DNA of 64,000 nt from Actinomycetes bacterium (GCA_024222295.1 JAAEPF010000025.1:1-64000); one strand, 5' to 3'. Shown: positions 1 through 10,728, numbered from the stretch's first letter. The notes: generated by a model from the letters alone, not told the origin. A program made the numbers and translations.

Positions 1-1
1 C

Positions 2-46
2 GACGATGCCCCCGGCGACGATGACCCCGGCGACGATGACCCCGGC
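2..46 (+). repeat. 15-bp tandem repeat (three units) inside murJ
   Basis: Three in-frame 15-bp units of the form GACGATGMCCCCGGC encode an acidic Asp-Asp-(Ala/Asp)-Pro-Gly repeat. More copies may lie left of the window. Confidence 0.8.
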
Positions 47-1402
47 GACACAGCCTCTGCGCTGATGACCGTGTCGTTCGTTGCCGTCACCGTGCTGTCG
101 GTGCTGGCGGTGCTGGCATCGCCGCTGATCAACCGGCTGTTCGCACTTCCGCTGGACGGTGCCGAGCGTGCCCAGCAGCTGGCGATCGGTGACGACCTGC
201 TGGCGCTGCTGCTGCCACAGATCCTGTTCTACGGGATCACCACGCTTGTGACCGCCCAGTTGCACGCCCGGCGGCGGTTCGTCGCCCCGGCCTTCGCGCC
301 GGTGCTCACCAACGTGGTCACATCTGCAGCCGCACTGGCAGTGTGGTGGCTGATCTCCACGGGACGGACCGACACCGACTCCACGATGACCGTGTACCTG
401 CTCGGCCTGGGCACGACGGCCGGCGTTGCGTCGATGGCAGTGGCGCTGCTCCCCTCCTTGCGCCGGGCCGGGGTACACCTGCGCTGGAGGTTCCAACCCC
501 GCCATCCAGCGGTGAAGAAGCTGGTACGGCTCTCCGGCTGGACGGTCGGGTTCGCCGCGGCCAACCAGATCGCCCTGCTCGTCGTGCTGACCATTGCCCG
601 CGGCGCCGGCGAAGGTGCGGTGTCCGCCTACCAGTACGCATTCATCTTCTTCCAGCTCCCCTACGGCCTCATCGCCGTGTCGATCATGACCGTGATCCTG
701 CCCGACCTGTCCGAGGCAGCCAGCGCCCATGACGTGCCTGCGTTTCGGGAACGGTTCCGCGAGGGCCTGGCGGTGCTGCTCACCTTCCTGCTGCCCGTTG
801 CCGGCGCCTACCTCTTCCTCGGGGCACCGCTGATCGAGATCCTGCTACAGCGCGGCGAGTTCACCGCGGCTGACACGGCCCAGACGGCCGAGATGCTGGC
901 CGGGTTCAGCATCGGTCTGCCCTTCTTCGCAATCTTCCTGTATTGCATCCGCGCGTTCCACGCCCGCCGCAACACCAGGACCCCTTTCTGGCTGAGTGTG
1001 TTCCAGAACGGCCTCAACGTGGCCCTCGTGGTCCCCTTCGTGGCCGTACTGGACCAGCCAGGGCTCTCGCTTGCGTACTCGGCCTCGTATCTCGTGGCAG
1101 CCATCACAGCGGTGGTGATACTCAACCGCCACGTCAAGGGAACGCTCACCTGGCAGGGCCTGGCGGCCTTCGGCAGGGGCCTCCTGGTCGCCTTGATGGT
1201 GCTGCTAGCGGTGGGCATGACCATCTGGTGGGTGCGCACCAACACCGACGCCGGGCCGGTTATGGAGATAGTGATGGCCGTCCTGGTGGCGGCTGTGGTG
1301 TTCTCGGGTGGCACCTTCCTGCTGCGCCCGCACGGGTTCGAGGACACCATCGACACCCTGCGTCGGGGACTGCGGGGACGGTGGAGCCGGATGCGCCGCT
1401 AG
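2..1402 (+). CDS. murJ: Lipid II flippase MurJ (MviN), 5' end outside the window
   Basis: The reading frame is open to the left edge, so the start and the first two membrane helices are missing; 466 codons remain. The protein is almost entirely hydrophobic helices and matches the MOP/MviN pattern: a helix ending LASPLINRLF, then LLLPQILFYG, then RRRFVAPAFAPVLTN, the typical MurJ loop and helix 4-5 region. MurJ moves lipid II across the cytoplasmic membrane for peptidoglycan synthesis. The first visible residues are three copies of an Asp-Asp-x-Pro-Gly repeat in the loop expected between helices 2 and 3. pspA follows 10 nt downstream on the same strand. Family assignment is firm; whether it is the main flippase or a paralogue is not shown. 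Confidence 0.88.
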   Translation, partial: DDAPGDDDPGDDDPGDTASALMTVSFVAVTVLSVLAVLASPLINRLFALPLDGAERAQQLAIGDDLLALLLPQILFYGITTLVTAQLHARRRFVAPAFAPVLTNVVTSAAALAVWWLISTGRTDTDSTMTVYLLGLGTTAGVASMAVALLPSLRRAGVHLRWRFQPRHPAVKKLVRLSGWTVGFAAANQIALLVVLTIARGAGEGAVSAYQYAFIFFQLPYGLIAVSIMTVILPDLSEAASAHDVPAFRERFREGLAVLLTFLLPVAGAYLFLGAPLIEILLQRGEFTAADTAQTAEMLAGFSIGLPFFAIFLYCIRAFHARRNTRTPFWLSVFQNGLNVALVVPFVAVLDQPGLSLAYSASYLVAAITAVVILNRHVKGTLTWQGLAAFGRGLLVALMVLLAVGMTIWWVRTNTDAGPVMEIVMAVLVAAVVFSGGTFLLRPHGFEDTIDTLRRGLRGRWSRMRR

Positions 1403-1412
1403 TCTTCGCACC

Positions 1413-2195
1413 ATGTGGAAGTCGATGAAGAAGTGGTGGAAGTACATGGGCGCGAAGGTGTCGTCCGTCTTCAACGAGAAGGCCGACCCCAAGGTCCAGC
1501 TCGAACAGGCGATAACCGAGGCGCGCGAGCAGCACAGGCGCCTGAAGGAGCAGGCGGCCAACGTCATCGCCAACCAGAAGCAGAACGAGATGCGGCTCAA
1601 CGCGTCACTCGAGGAACTCGAAAAGCTCAACCGCAACGCCAGCCAGGCAGTTCTCATGGCCGAGGAGGCGGGCAAGACCGGCGACTCGGCGAAGATGGAC
1701 GAGTTCACCGCTGCCGCCGAGGCCTTCGCCAACCAGCTGATCGCCAAGGAGCGCGAGGTCGACAACCTCAAGGCGATGTCGCTTCAGGCCACCGAGGCCG
1801 CAGCCAAGGCGAAGGGGGCAGTCCAGCAGAACTCCCGACTGCTCCAGCAGAAGCTCGCCGAGAAGCAGCGCCTCCTCAGCCAGCTCGACCAGGCGAAGAT
1901 GCAGGAGCAGATGAACTCGGCGATGGACACCCTCACCGAGGAAGTCGGCCAGGACGTGCCCACCCTCGCCGAGGTGCAGGAGAAGATCGAGAGCCGCTAT
2001 GCCAAGGCGATGGGCTCCTCGGAGCTACGCGAGATGGGCGTCGAGTCCAAGATGCTCGAGGTGGAGCAGGCTTCGATGCACACCGAGGCACAGGCCCGCC
2101 TTTCCGAGATCCGCTCCAAGCTTGGCCTCGAGGGCGGCACCGCTGATGCGGCCGACCCGGGTGAAGCCGCGGGCGAGACCGCTACCGGTGAGTAG
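1413..2195 (+). CDS. pspA: PspA/IM30 family membrane-stress protein
   Basis: The 260-residue product is an almost continuous coiled coil rich in Glu, Gln, Ala and Lys. It has the PspA hallmark near residue 24 (DPKVQLEQAI) after a short amphipathic, Lys/Trp-rich N-terminus suited to membrane binding. PspA/Vipp1 proteins form ESCRT-III-like assemblies on stressed membranes. The ATG at 1413 lies 10 nt after the murJ stop; an in-frame ATG farther upstream would overlap murJ and add unrelated residues. The C-terminus is a short Ala/Gly/Glu tail. The gene ends at the base before the proB stop codon, tail to tail. Pairing with murJ suggests shared expression with envelope maintenance, which is inference. 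Confidence 0.88.
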   Translation: MWKSMKKWWKYMGAKVSSVFNEKADPKVQLEQAITEAREQHRRLKEQAANVIANQKQNEMRLNASLEELEKLNRNASQAVLMAEEAGKTGDSAKMDEFTAAAEAFANQLIAKEREVDNLKAMSLQATEAAAKAKGAVQQNSRLLQQKLAEKQRLLSQLDQAKMQEQMNSAMDTLTEEVGQDVPTLAEVQEKIESRYAKAMGSSELREMGVESKMLEVEQASMHTEAQARLSEIRSKLGLEGGTADAADPGEAAGETATGE

Positions 2196-3286
2196 CTAGT
2201 CGGCCACGACGACGAGGGCGTCCGCGTGGATGAGCTCGTCGACGTCGTCGGGCAACTCGCGGGAGTGCTTTCCCGCAGCAGCTGACGCCGTTTCGGAATC
2301 AGTGCGTGCAAGTCCCTTGGCGATCACCAGGCCGCTCTTGGTGACGACTTCGACCGCGTCCTCGGGTTGGAAGGACCCTTCGACGCTGGTCACCCCTGCT
2401 GCGAGCAGCGATCGACCGCCGCCTGTGACGGCCTTGGCTGCACCGTCATCGACGACCAGGCGACCCTTCGGCGGCAGGGCAAAGGCTATCCAGAGCTTGC
2501 GTGCGTTGAGCTTGCGGCTGTGGGCGGGTACCCATGTACCCACACCGCTGGCACCGGCCACGGCTTCCTGGAGCACCTGTGGGCGCCTCGCGTGGGCGAT
2601 CAGGCAACGCACACCCGACCACGAGGCCATCTTGGCGGCAGCCAGCTTGGAGGCCATGCCGCCACTACCGCGGGCGGTACCGGCCCCGGTGCCGACCCGT
2701 TCGAGTTCATGGTCGATCTCGGCGATCTCCTCGATGAGCGATGCCTCGGGCTTCAGGCGGGGGTCCGCGTCCATGAGGCCCGCGGTGTCGGTGAGAAGCA
2801 CCAGCAGCCCGGCGCCCACCAGCTGGGCCACCAGGGCGGCGATGCGGTCGTTGTCACCGAAGCGGATCTCGTCATCCGCGATGGCGTCGTTCTCGTTGAC
2901 CACCGGCACGACACCCAGCTCGGCCAGCCTCTCGAGCGTGGAACGGGCCTGCAGGTACTGGGCGCGGTTGCCGAAGTCGAGGGGCGCAAGCAGCACCTGA
3001 CCTGTGGTGAGGCCGTGGGTGGCGAAGGCGTCGTTCCACTCCCCCAGCAGGTGGGCCTGGCCCACCGCCGACACTGCCTGCAGGGTACGGGTGTCACCCG
3101 GGCGGTCCTCGGCCTTCCAGCCGAGCGCGGGCAGGCCCGCTGCGATGGCACCGGAGGACACCACGATCGCTTCGTGGCCCGATGCGCGGATCGCAGCCAC
3201 CTCGGATGCGAGGGCGGCGACGCTCGACGAGTCGATGCTCCCGTGTTCGTCGGTGAGGCTGGAGGTGCCCACCTTCACCACGACCT

Positions 3287-3290
<4 letters not shown>
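2196..3290 (-). CDS. proB: Glutamate 5-kinase
   Basis: The 364-residue protein phosphorylates glutamate to gamma-glutamyl phosphate, the first step of proline synthesis. It has the amino-acid-kinase N-terminus (VVKVGTSSLT), the nucleotide site motif NENDAIADDEIRFGDND and GSGGMASKL. The C-terminal third, from about residue 270 (GRLVVDDGA...), is a PUA domain as in full-length ProB. The GTG start shares GTGA with the stop of obgE, so translation is probably coupled. The downstream neighbour pspA abuts on the other strand. Confidence 0.95.
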
Positions 3291-4630
<1,340 letters not shown>

Positions 4631-4636
4631 ACCCGA

Positions 4637-4646
4637 TACCTATTCT
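4637..4646. promoter_or_regulatory. Back-to-back -10 elements between obgE and dgt
   Basis: On + the hexamer TATTCT (4641-4646) would start a transcript near 4653, ahead of dgt. On - the hexamer TAGGTA (4642-4637) ends 6 nt before the obgE GTG at 4630. The two hexamers share one TA step. The minus element lacks the final T of TANNNT, so it is the weaker call. Confidence 0.5.
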
Positions 4647-4670
4647 CTCTTGTGTGGACGGGACCTTGTC

Positions 4671-5780
4671 GTGAACGAGAGAACAGAGCGTTGGGCTTCC
4701 ACCATGGGTGGGCACTCCGGTGGGGAGTTCGCGGCCACTCCGCTGCGCCATGCCCATGAGGGTGGGGCCAACTCGCTTGCCGGCGCACCTTCAGGTCGGG
4801 AGCAGCGCGAGGAACGGGAGGCCGCGACCCTGGCGGCCGGTGCAACCCTTGCGGTGGGAGCAGGTAGACGCGCACGCGACGAGGAACCGGATCCGGACAG
4901 GACCTGCTTCGAGCGTGACCGTGACCGGATCCTGCATGCCAATGCGTTTCGGCGCCTGGCGGGGAAGACCCAGGTGTTCGTGTTCCCCGAGGACCACCAA
5001 CGCACCCGGCTGACCCATGCGCTCGAGGTGGCCCAGGTGGCCACAGCAATCGCTGGTGCCGTCGGAGCCAACGTCACGCTCACCGAGGCGATCGCGCTGG
5101 GCCACGATTGCGGCCACGGCCCGGGTGGACACGCTTCCGAGGACGCGTTCTCGCCATATGTCGACGGCGGCTACGACCATGCGGTGTGGGGTGCCGAGGT
5201 GGTGCTGGAGCCACTGAACCTTTGCGCCGAGACCCTCGACGGCATTGCCAATCATTCCTGGTCACGGCCGCTGCCCTCCACACCGGAGGGCGAGATCGTG
5301 TCCTGGGCGGATCGCATTGCCTACGTGTGCCACGACATGGAAGACGCATCACATGTGGGCATCGTGAGCGACGACATGCTGCCCGAGGTGGTCCGCGAGC
5401 GGTGCGGCACGCGGCGCAGCCGACGTCTGGATGCGTTCATACGCGGCGTGGTCGATGCCATTCGAGACACCTCCACGGTGGGCATGGCCGAGCCGCTCGC
5501 CGAGGCGCTCGCCGCTTTCCGCGCCTTCAACTACGAGCACATCTACATGCGCCCGGCGTCGCTGAGGCAGTCGGAGTCGGTGATCCGGGTGCTGCGGGCA
5601 CTCGTGGAGTACTACGCGGACCGACCCAACGTGCTGGGTGCGACCGGTGTGGAGCCAGGCAGCGACGAAGCCCTGCGCGAGGCAGTCACATGGGTCGGTG
5701 GCATGACAGACCGATATGCCTTCGCCGAAGCGAAGGCGCGGCTCGGGTGGCGCTCGGAGGACCTACCCGTCGGTGTCTGA
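4671..5780 (+). CDS. dgt: dGTP triphosphohydrolase-like HD-domain protein
   Basis: The 369-residue protein has the HD phosphohydrolase metal site: His in [10 protein letters not shown] (about 116) and the HD pair in [11 protein letters not shown] (about 145-146), with a later Asp in SWADRIAY. It also has the family region [11 protein letters not shown]. Such enzymes cleave dNTPs to nucleoside and triphosphate, controlling dNTP pools. The first ~70 residues are low-complexity and not conserved in type. GTG 4671 is preferred over TTG 4650 because the predicted transcript starts near 4653; ATG 4704 is another option. It sits between rpmA and obgE on the opposite strand, and its last 18 nt overlap the 3' end of rpmA. 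Confidence 0.85.
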   Translation: MNERTERWASTMGGHSGGEFAATPLRHAHEGGANSLAGAPSGREQREEREAATLAAGATLAVGAGRRARDEEPDPDRTCFERDRDRILHANAFRRLAGKTQVFVFPEDHQRTRLTHALEVAQVATAIAGAVGANVTLTEAIALGHDCGHGPGGHASEDAFSPYVDGGYDHAVWGAEVVLEPLNLCAETLDGIANHSWSRPLPSTPEGEIVSWADRIAYVCHDMEDASHVGIVSDDMLPEVVRERCGTRRSRRLDAFIRGVVDAIRDTSTVGMAEPLAEALAAFRAFNYEHIYMRPASLRQSESVIRVLRALVEYYADRPNVLGATGVEPGSDEALREAVTWVGGMTDRYAFAEAKARLGWRSEDLPVGV

Positions 5781-6023
5781 CTGGATGCTGACGACCTTGC
5801 GGTTGCGGCGAGTGCCGTAGCGCACGGTGCCATCAGCGAGCGCGAACAGCGTGTCGTCGCCACCCTTGCCGACGTTGTCGCCGGGGTGGATCCGGGTTCC
5901 GCGCTGGCGAACCAGGATCGACCCGGCGGTCACTGTGCCGCCGTCGTAGACCTTGACGCCGAGGCGCTGTGCGTTTGAGTCGCGCCCGTTGCGTGTTGAG
6001 CCGCCGCCCTTTGTCTTCGACAT
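5763..6023 (-). CDS. rpmA: 50S ribosomal protein L27
   Basis: The 86-residue product has the L27 signature: [20 protein letters not shown] near the N-terminus, then [10 protein letters not shown] and [17 protein letters not shown]27 lies at the peptidyl transferase centre. The N-terminus MSKTKGGG replaces the common MAHKKGGG. A GAGGTAACGAG ribosome binding site precedes the ATG, and the gene is 9 nt after rplU. Confidence 0.97.
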   Translation of the reverse strand: MSKTKGGGSTRNGRDSNAQRLGVKVYDGGTVTAGSILVRQRGTRIHPGDNVGKGGDDTLFALADGTVRYGTRRNRKVVSIQSDTDG

Positions 6024-6032
6024 CTCGTTACC

Positions 6033-6338
6033 TCAGCCGGCGCTGATGCCGGTGATCTCGATGGTGGAGTACGCCTGGCGGTGACCCCACCGACGGCGCT
6101 GGTTCGACTTGTTCTTGTAGGTGAAGCCCTGGATCTTGCGGCCCCGACCCTCGTCGACGACCCGAGCCGAGACGGTTGCCTTGGCGGCATCGTCGCCTGC
6201 GATCACGTTGTCCCCGTCGACGAGCAGCACTGCGGGCAACTCGACTGTGGAATCGGGCTCACCGACGCGCTCGACGCGCAGACGCTGGCCCTGCTCCACT
6301 CGGTACTGCTTTCCACCGGTCTTCACGACTGCATACAT
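6033..6338 (-). CDS. rplU: 50S ribosomal protein L21
   Basis: The 101-residue product begins MYAVVKTGGKQYRVEQGQ, the L21 N-terminal signature, and ends with the L21 motif FTYKNKSNQRRRWGHRQ and YSTIEITGI. It binds 23S rRNA in the large subunit next to L20. It is 12 nt downstream of rne and 9 nt upstream of rpmA, so the three are probably one transcript. Confidence 0.97.
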   Translation of the reverse strand: MYAVVKTGGKQYRVEQGQRLRVERVGEPDSTVELPAVLLVDGDNVIAGDDAAKATVSARVVDEGRGRKIQGFTYKNKSNQRRRWGHRQAYSTIEITGISAG

Positions 6339-6350
6339 AGCTTGACCATG

Positions 6351-8072
6351 CTACTTGTCGGACTTTCCCGTGAGCAAAGCATCCTCCACGACCAGCCCGC
6401 GACCCCCACAGTCCTCACAGCGGTGGGCAACGGTCTCGAGCAGTCCCTCACCGATGCGCTTGCGGGTCATTTCGACCAGCCCGAGCTCCGAAATCGGGAA
6501 CACCTGGGTGCGGGTCTTGTCGCGGCGCAGTGCTTCTTTGAGCTTGCGAACGACCTGATCGCGGTTCTCGCGAACCTCCATGTCAACGAAGTCGACCACG
6601 ATGATGCCACCGATGTCACGCAGGCGGAGCTGACGGGCGATCTCTTCGGCGGCCTCCAGGTTGTTGTGGAGCACGGTTTCCTCGAGGCTCGAGGAGCCCA
6701 CGTTCTTGCCCGTGTTGACGTCGATGACCGTGAGGGCTTCGGTGGCCTCGATGATCAGCGAGCCACCGGAAGGAAGCCACACCTTGCGGTCGAGTGCCTT
6801 CGCCAGCTGTTCGGACACGTGGTAGCGCTCGAACATCGCAAGCGGGTCCGCGTTGTCATAGAGCTCGACCCGTTCCGCGAGTGCCGGAGCCACGGTCTCG
6901 GCGTAGGAGCGGATCTCCTCGAAGAGCTCGGGATCATCGATCATCACCGAGCGGAAGTCGGCGTTGAACTCCTCGCGGATCATCCTCACCGCCATCGGCG
7001 GCTCGCGGTAGATCAGCCGCGGCGAGTTCTGGCCCTGTGCGATCTTGTTGATCTCCTCCCACTGGGCGGCGAGGTGCCGCACGTCGCGCTGGATCTCCTC
7101 GGCGGTGACGCCCTCGGCGGCGGTGCGCACGATCAGGCCGTGCCCCTCGGGGCGGGCCTTGTCGAGGATCTTGCGCAGGCGTTTGCGTTCCTGGTCCGCA
7201 AGGCGCTTGGAGATGCCGATCGTGTTGGAGTTGGGCACAAACACCACGAATCGGCCCGGAATCGACACTTCCTGGGTGAGCCGGGCGCCCTTGTGGGCAA
7301 TCGGGTTCTTGGTGACCTGGCACAGGATCGTCTGGCGGTCCTTGAGCACCTGCTCGATGCGGGGTTTCTCGCCCTTCTTGACGCCCTCGATCTCCGAGGG
7401 GTCCCAGGTGATGTCGGAGCGGTACAGGACCGCGTTCTTCGGCGTGGCGATGTCCACGAACGCCGCTTCCATGCCCGGAAGCACGTTCTCGACGCGACCC
7501 ACGTAGATGTTGCCGTGGATCTGGGCGACGTCGTCGCTCGGGCGTGCCACGTAGACCTCGGCGAGTGACCGACCCTCGAGCACAGCTATGTACGTCACTC
7601 CGTCGGTGACGTGCACCATCATCTGGTAGCGGCCGAGCGCCTTGCCGTCCTTGTATGCGCCGCGGCGCTTGGCCAGCTGCTCCTCGTCGAGTTCGACCGC
7701 CTCGAGATCGTCGACCTTCACCGACACCGGAGCCGGTGCCTTGCGGCGACGCTTGCGGTTGCGACCGCCGCCCTGCCTGGTCTGGCCGTTCTGGTTGCTG
7801 TTCTGGCCGTTCTGGTTGCTGTTCTGCTTCTGGCCCTGCTTCTGGCCCTGGTTCTGATTGCCCTGGCTCTGATTGCCCTGGCCGGATCCGCCGCGCTTGC
7901 GCCGGCGGCGGTTGCGGGAACCGGAGCCGCCCTTGCCCTCGGGCTTGGCCCTGTCAGGATTGGACCCCTTGTCAGTGTTGGGCTTGTCAGTGTTGGGTGC
8001 CGGCCGGCTGTCGCCGATCTTCGGCTTGCGGGGCTCCGTCTGGGGAGTCTTGTTGCTGTTGTCTTCGGTCAT
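6351..8072 (-). CDS. rne: Ribonuclease E/G
   Basis: The 573-residue endoribonuclease matures and degrades RNA. Residues 1-115 are disordered, with Gln/Asn repeats and Arg/Lys clusters (NRRRRKR, RNRKRRRK) likely to bind RNA. An S1 domain follows (NIYVGRVENVLPGMEAAFVDIA), then the catalytic DNase I-like part with Asp in IDVNTGKNVG and VVDFVDM, and a Zn-link (HRCEDCGGRG) near the C-terminus. The ATG at 8072 has an AAAGGACT binding site. The upstream DUF2344 frame runs 86 nt into this gene. In actinobacteria the non-catalytic arm is often N-terminal, as here. Confidence 0.93.
   Translation of the reverse strand: MTEDNSNKTPQTEPRKPKIGDSRPAPNTDKPNTDKGSNPDRAKPEGKGGSGSRNRRRRKRGGSGQGNQSQGNQNQGQKQGQKQNSNQNGQNSNQNGQTRQGGGRNRKRRRKAPAPVSVKVDDLEAVELDEEQLAKRRGAYKDGKALGRYQMMVHVTDGVTYIAVLEGRSLAEVYVARPSDDVAQIHGNIYVGRVENVLPGMEAAFVDIATPKNAVLYRSDITWDPSEIEGVKKGEKPRIEQVLKDRQTILCQVTKNPIAHKGARLTQEVSIPGRFVVFVPNSNTIGISKRLADQERKRLRKILDKARPEGHGLIVRTAAEGVTAEEIQRDVRHLAAQWEEINKIAQGQNSPRLIYREPPMAVRMIREEFNADFRSVMIDDPELFEEIRSYAETVAPALAERVELYDNADPLAMFERYHVSEQLAKALDRKVWLPSGGSLIIEATEALTVIDVNTGKNVGSSSLEETVLHNNLEAAEEIARQLRLRDIGGIIVVDFVDMEVRENRDQVVRKLKEALRRDKTRTQVFPISELGLVEMTRKRIGEGLLETVAHRCEDCGGRGLVVEDALLTGKSDK
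7780..7885. repeat. Low-complexity repeats in the rne 5' region
   Basis: Repeated blocks of the type TTCTGGCCGTTCTGGTTGCTG (+ strand) and CTGGTTCTGATTGCC encode the Asn/Gln/Gly-rich disordered arm of RNase E. Length change by slippage would stay tolerated if in frame. Confidence 0.65.
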
Positions 8073-8796
8073 TGTTGAGTCCTTTCGACGGCTGGGCGAG
8101 CCCGATTGGCTCGCGGCGCTCGCCGTCGCTGTAAATCCATTGGTGTGTCCGCCTCACGAGGAGCGGCTCGGTCACACCGAGCGTTTCCAGGAGTTCTGCG
8201 GGTCGGACGCTGCGAGGTTTGGTTCCGAGCTCTGCTCTGAGCACAGTTCGTGCCGAGCGACCCGGTGGGATCACCACCAGTTCGCGCAGAAGGGGGCGCA
8301 GGTCCTCGCGTATCTGCTTTCCCTTGCGGACGATCTCGATTCCGTATTCTTCGGCGGCGAGCAGATCCCCCACCCGTTGCGCCAGCACATCGGCCGCAGG
8401 CTCACCCGCGGCCAGGTGGATCTCCCACGTCGTGGACTCCACGGAGTCCTGCAACGAAGGTGATCCGGTCGGCACCGCGGATCCCGCGGTGATGTCCAGT
8501 CCCTTGGGCATGCATTCGGCGAGCGCCGATGCGATTGCCTCCGGGTTGCGGATCCCGACACGATCGGCGTCGAGCTCCACTTCGATGTATTCGCCGTCGG
8601 ACTCATAGCCCGTGGAAAGGGCGAGCCCGTACTGCAGCTTCGGCCGGGGCGAGTAACCCTGGCTGTAGGCAACCGGTACCCCGGCGCGCCTGATGGCACG
8701 CTCGATGACCCGTGCGACGTCACGGTGTGACAGAAAGCGGATCTTTCCACCCACGCGGTAGCGGATCCGCACACGGTCGTTGGGCACGACACTCAC
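7987..8796 (-). CDS. DUF2344 radical-SAM-linked protein
   Basis: The 269-residue product begins VRIRYRVGGKIRFLSHRDVARVIERAIRRAG and continues with YSQGYSPRPKLQYGLALSTGYES, the signature of the DUF2344/TIGR03936 family found next to, or fused to, TIGR03960 radical SAM proteins. Its biochemical role is unknown. GTG 8796 shares GTGA with the stop of the radical SAM gene, indicating translational coupling and a joint function. The last ~28 residues (Gln/Asp/Arg-rich) are encoded inside the start of rne in another frame, an 86-nt overlap. Confidence 0.85.
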   Translation of the reverse strand: MSVVPNDRVRIRYRVGGKIRFLSHRDVARVIERAIRRAGVPVAYSQGYSPRPKLQYGLALSTGYESDGEYIEVELDADRVGIRNPEAIASALAECMPKGLDITAGSAVPTGSPSLQDSVESTTWEIHLAAGEPAADVLAQRVGDLLAAEEYGIEIVRKGKQIREDLRPLLRELVVIPPGRSARTVLRAELGTKPRSVRPAELLETLGVTEPLLVRRTHQWIYSDGERREPIGLAQPSKGLNNDRRQQQQDSPDGAPQAEDRRQPAGTQH

Positions 8797-10724
8797 CGCG
8801 CCGCTCCGATCTGCACCGGCACCGACACCGGCACGGCGTCCAGATCCTGGCCGGTGCCCTGGCTTCCACCGGCGGGCGGCACGGCCGAGGCGACGACATG
8901 CTCGACGCCGTAGCCGGTGCACGCGCCACAGTCGTAGCAGGGCGTCCAGCGGCAATCGGGCAGGCCCACTTCCTCGAGGGCGTCCTGCCAGTCCTGCCAC
9001 AGGAAGTCCTTGTGCAGGCCGGCGTCGAGGTGGTCCCAGGGCAGCGGCTCGTCTTCGGTGCGGTGCCGGTGGGCGAACTGCTCCACGTCGAGACCATGGG
9101 CCCCCAGTGCCTCTGTCCAGGTGTCGAGTTCGAATCGCTCGGACCACTCCTGGAACGTGGCGCCGTTGCGCCAGGCATCTTCGATGACCGGGCCGAGCCG
9201 GCGGTCACCGCGGCTCAACACGCCTTCGATCACGCTGGCACGGGTGTCGTGCCACTTGAGCTGGACGTTGCGGTTCTTGCGCAGGGCGTCGCGCAGCAGG
9301 GACACCTTGCGATGCAACTCGACCTCGGTGTTCTGGCCGAACCACTGGAACGGCGTGAAAGGCTTCGGCACGAAGCCGCCGACGCTCACCGTCACCGAGG
9401 GGCTCTTGAGATGGCGACGCCCGATCTCGATGCAGTTCTCCGCCATGGCTGCGATTCCGAGGGTGTCCTCGTCGGTCTCGCTCGGCAGGCCGATGAGGAA
9501 GTAGAGCTTCACCCGGCGCCAACCCTGTGAGTAGGCGGCATCCACCGCCGAGTACAGGTCTTCCTCGCGGATCAGCTTGTTGATGACCTGCCGCATCCGC
9601 CAGGTGCCCGCCTCTGGTGCGAAGGTGAGCCCGGTTCGGCGGCCTTTCTGTATCTGGGCCGCGATGTCGACGCCGAAGGCATCGACCCGCAACGATGGAA
9701 GCGAGACCGAGATCCGGCCTTCGGTGTCGTTGGCCACCACCTCGCCCACCACGTCGGCAATGCCGGAGAAGTCGGCGGTGCTGAGCGAGGTGAGCGCGAC
9801 TTCGTCGTAGCCGGTGCGCTCGATGCCGTCACGGACCATCTGGGAGACCTGCTCGGCGGGTCGCTCGCGCACCGGTCGCGTGATCATGCCCGCCTGGCAG
9901 AACCTGCATCCCCGGGTGCAGCCGCGGAAGACCTCGACGTTGAGCCGGTCGTGCACGACTTCGGTGACGGGCACCATCTGGCTGGCCGGGTACGGCCATT
10001 CCGCCAGGTCGGTGATCGTGCAGCGCGACACGACTTCGGGGGCCTCGGGCCACACCGGCTCCGTGGTGCCCGCCTCGGTGACCTCGTAGGCGGCCGGCAC
10101 GTACACGCCCTCGATGCCGGCAAGGCTGCGCAGGAGGTCTTCGCGTGTACCGGAACCTGCCTTGTGGGCAGCCACGGCCTCGGTGATGTGGGCGACCACT
10201 TCCTCGCCGTCGCCCAGCACCGCTGCGTCGAGGAAGTCGGCCAGCGGTTCGGGGTTGTAGGTGCAGTGCCCACCCGCAATCACCAGCGGGTGCTCCGGAC
10301 CGCGATCCGCGGCACGCACGGGCGCGCCTGCGAGGTCAACGCAGTTGAGCAGGTTGGTGTAGGTCAGCTCGGCGGACAGATTGAACGCCAATATGTCGAA
10401 GGCACCGGCCGGTCGGTGTGTGTCGACGCTGAACAGCGGCAGGCCTTCGGCGCGCAGCTGTTCCTCGAGGTCGACCCATGGGGCATAGGCCCGCTCGGCC
10501 ACCGCGTCGGGCCGCTCGTTGATGATCTCGAAGAGGATCTGCAGACCCTGGTTGGGCTGGCCGATCTCATAGGTGTCGGGGTAGGTCAGCAGCCACGAGA
10601 CCGCATCGGCTGACCATTCGGGCTCCACTACGCCCATTTCGCAGCCGATGTAGCGCGCGGGCCGCTGCACCCTGTGAAGGAGGGGTTCCAGCCGGTCGAA
10701 AATCGGCTCGGGCGGTCCAGCCAT
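8793..10724 (-). CDS. TIGR03960-type B12-binding-domain radical SAM protein
   Basis: The 643-residue protein has an N-terminal cobalamin-binding-like region (LLTYPDTYEIGQPNQGLQIL, VIAGGHCTYNPEPLADF) and a radical SAM core with the cluster motif CTRGCRFC, Cys269, Cys273 and Cys276. A C-terminal Cys-rich stretch (CRWTPCYDCGACTGYG) may hold a second metal site. The family lies upstream of rne/rplU/rpmA in many bacteria, hinting at a role in RNA or ribosome modification; the reaction is unknown to me. A TAGAGT hexamer 9 nt before the ATG suggests its own near-leaderless promoter, although rodA ends only 31 nt upstream. Confidence 0.85.
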   Translation of the reverse strand: MAGPPEPIFDRLEPLLHRVQRPARYIGCEMGVVEPEWSADAVSWLLTYPDTYEIGQPNQGLQILFEIINERPDAVAERAYAPWVDLEEQLRAEGLPLFSVDTHRPAGAFDILAFNLSAELTYTNLLNCVDLAGAPVRAADRGPEHPLVIAGGHCTYNPEPLADFLDAAVLGDGEEVVAHITEAVAAHKAGSGTREDLLRSLAGIEGVYVPAAYEVTEAGTTEPVWPEAPEVVSRCTITDLAEWPYPASQMVPVTEVVHDRLNVEVFRGCTRGCRFCQAGMITRPVRERPAEQVSQMVRDGIERTGYDEVALTSLSTADFSGIADVVGEVVANDTEGRISVSLPSLRVDAFGVDIAAQIQKGRRTGLTFAPEAGTWRMRQVINKLIREEDLYSAVDAAYSQGWRRVKLYFLIGLPSETDEDTLGIAAMAENCIEIGRRHLKSPSVTVSVGGFVPKPFTPFQWFGQNTEVELHRKVSLLRDALRKNRNVQLKWHDTRASVIEGVLSRGDRRLGPVIEDAWRNGATFQEWSERFELDTWTEALGAHGLDVEQFAHRHRTEDEPLPWDHLDAGLHKDFLWQDWQDALEEVGLPDCRWTPCYDCGACTGYGVEHVVASAVPPAGGSQGTGQDLDAVPVSVPVQIGAAR

Positions 10725-10728
10725 GATC

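Noticed and set aside
6081-7568. 495-codon plus-strand frame opposite rne
   Set aside because: It is a shadow of rne; its Leu/Val/Asp/Gly-rich composition and lack of motifs fit antisense reading.
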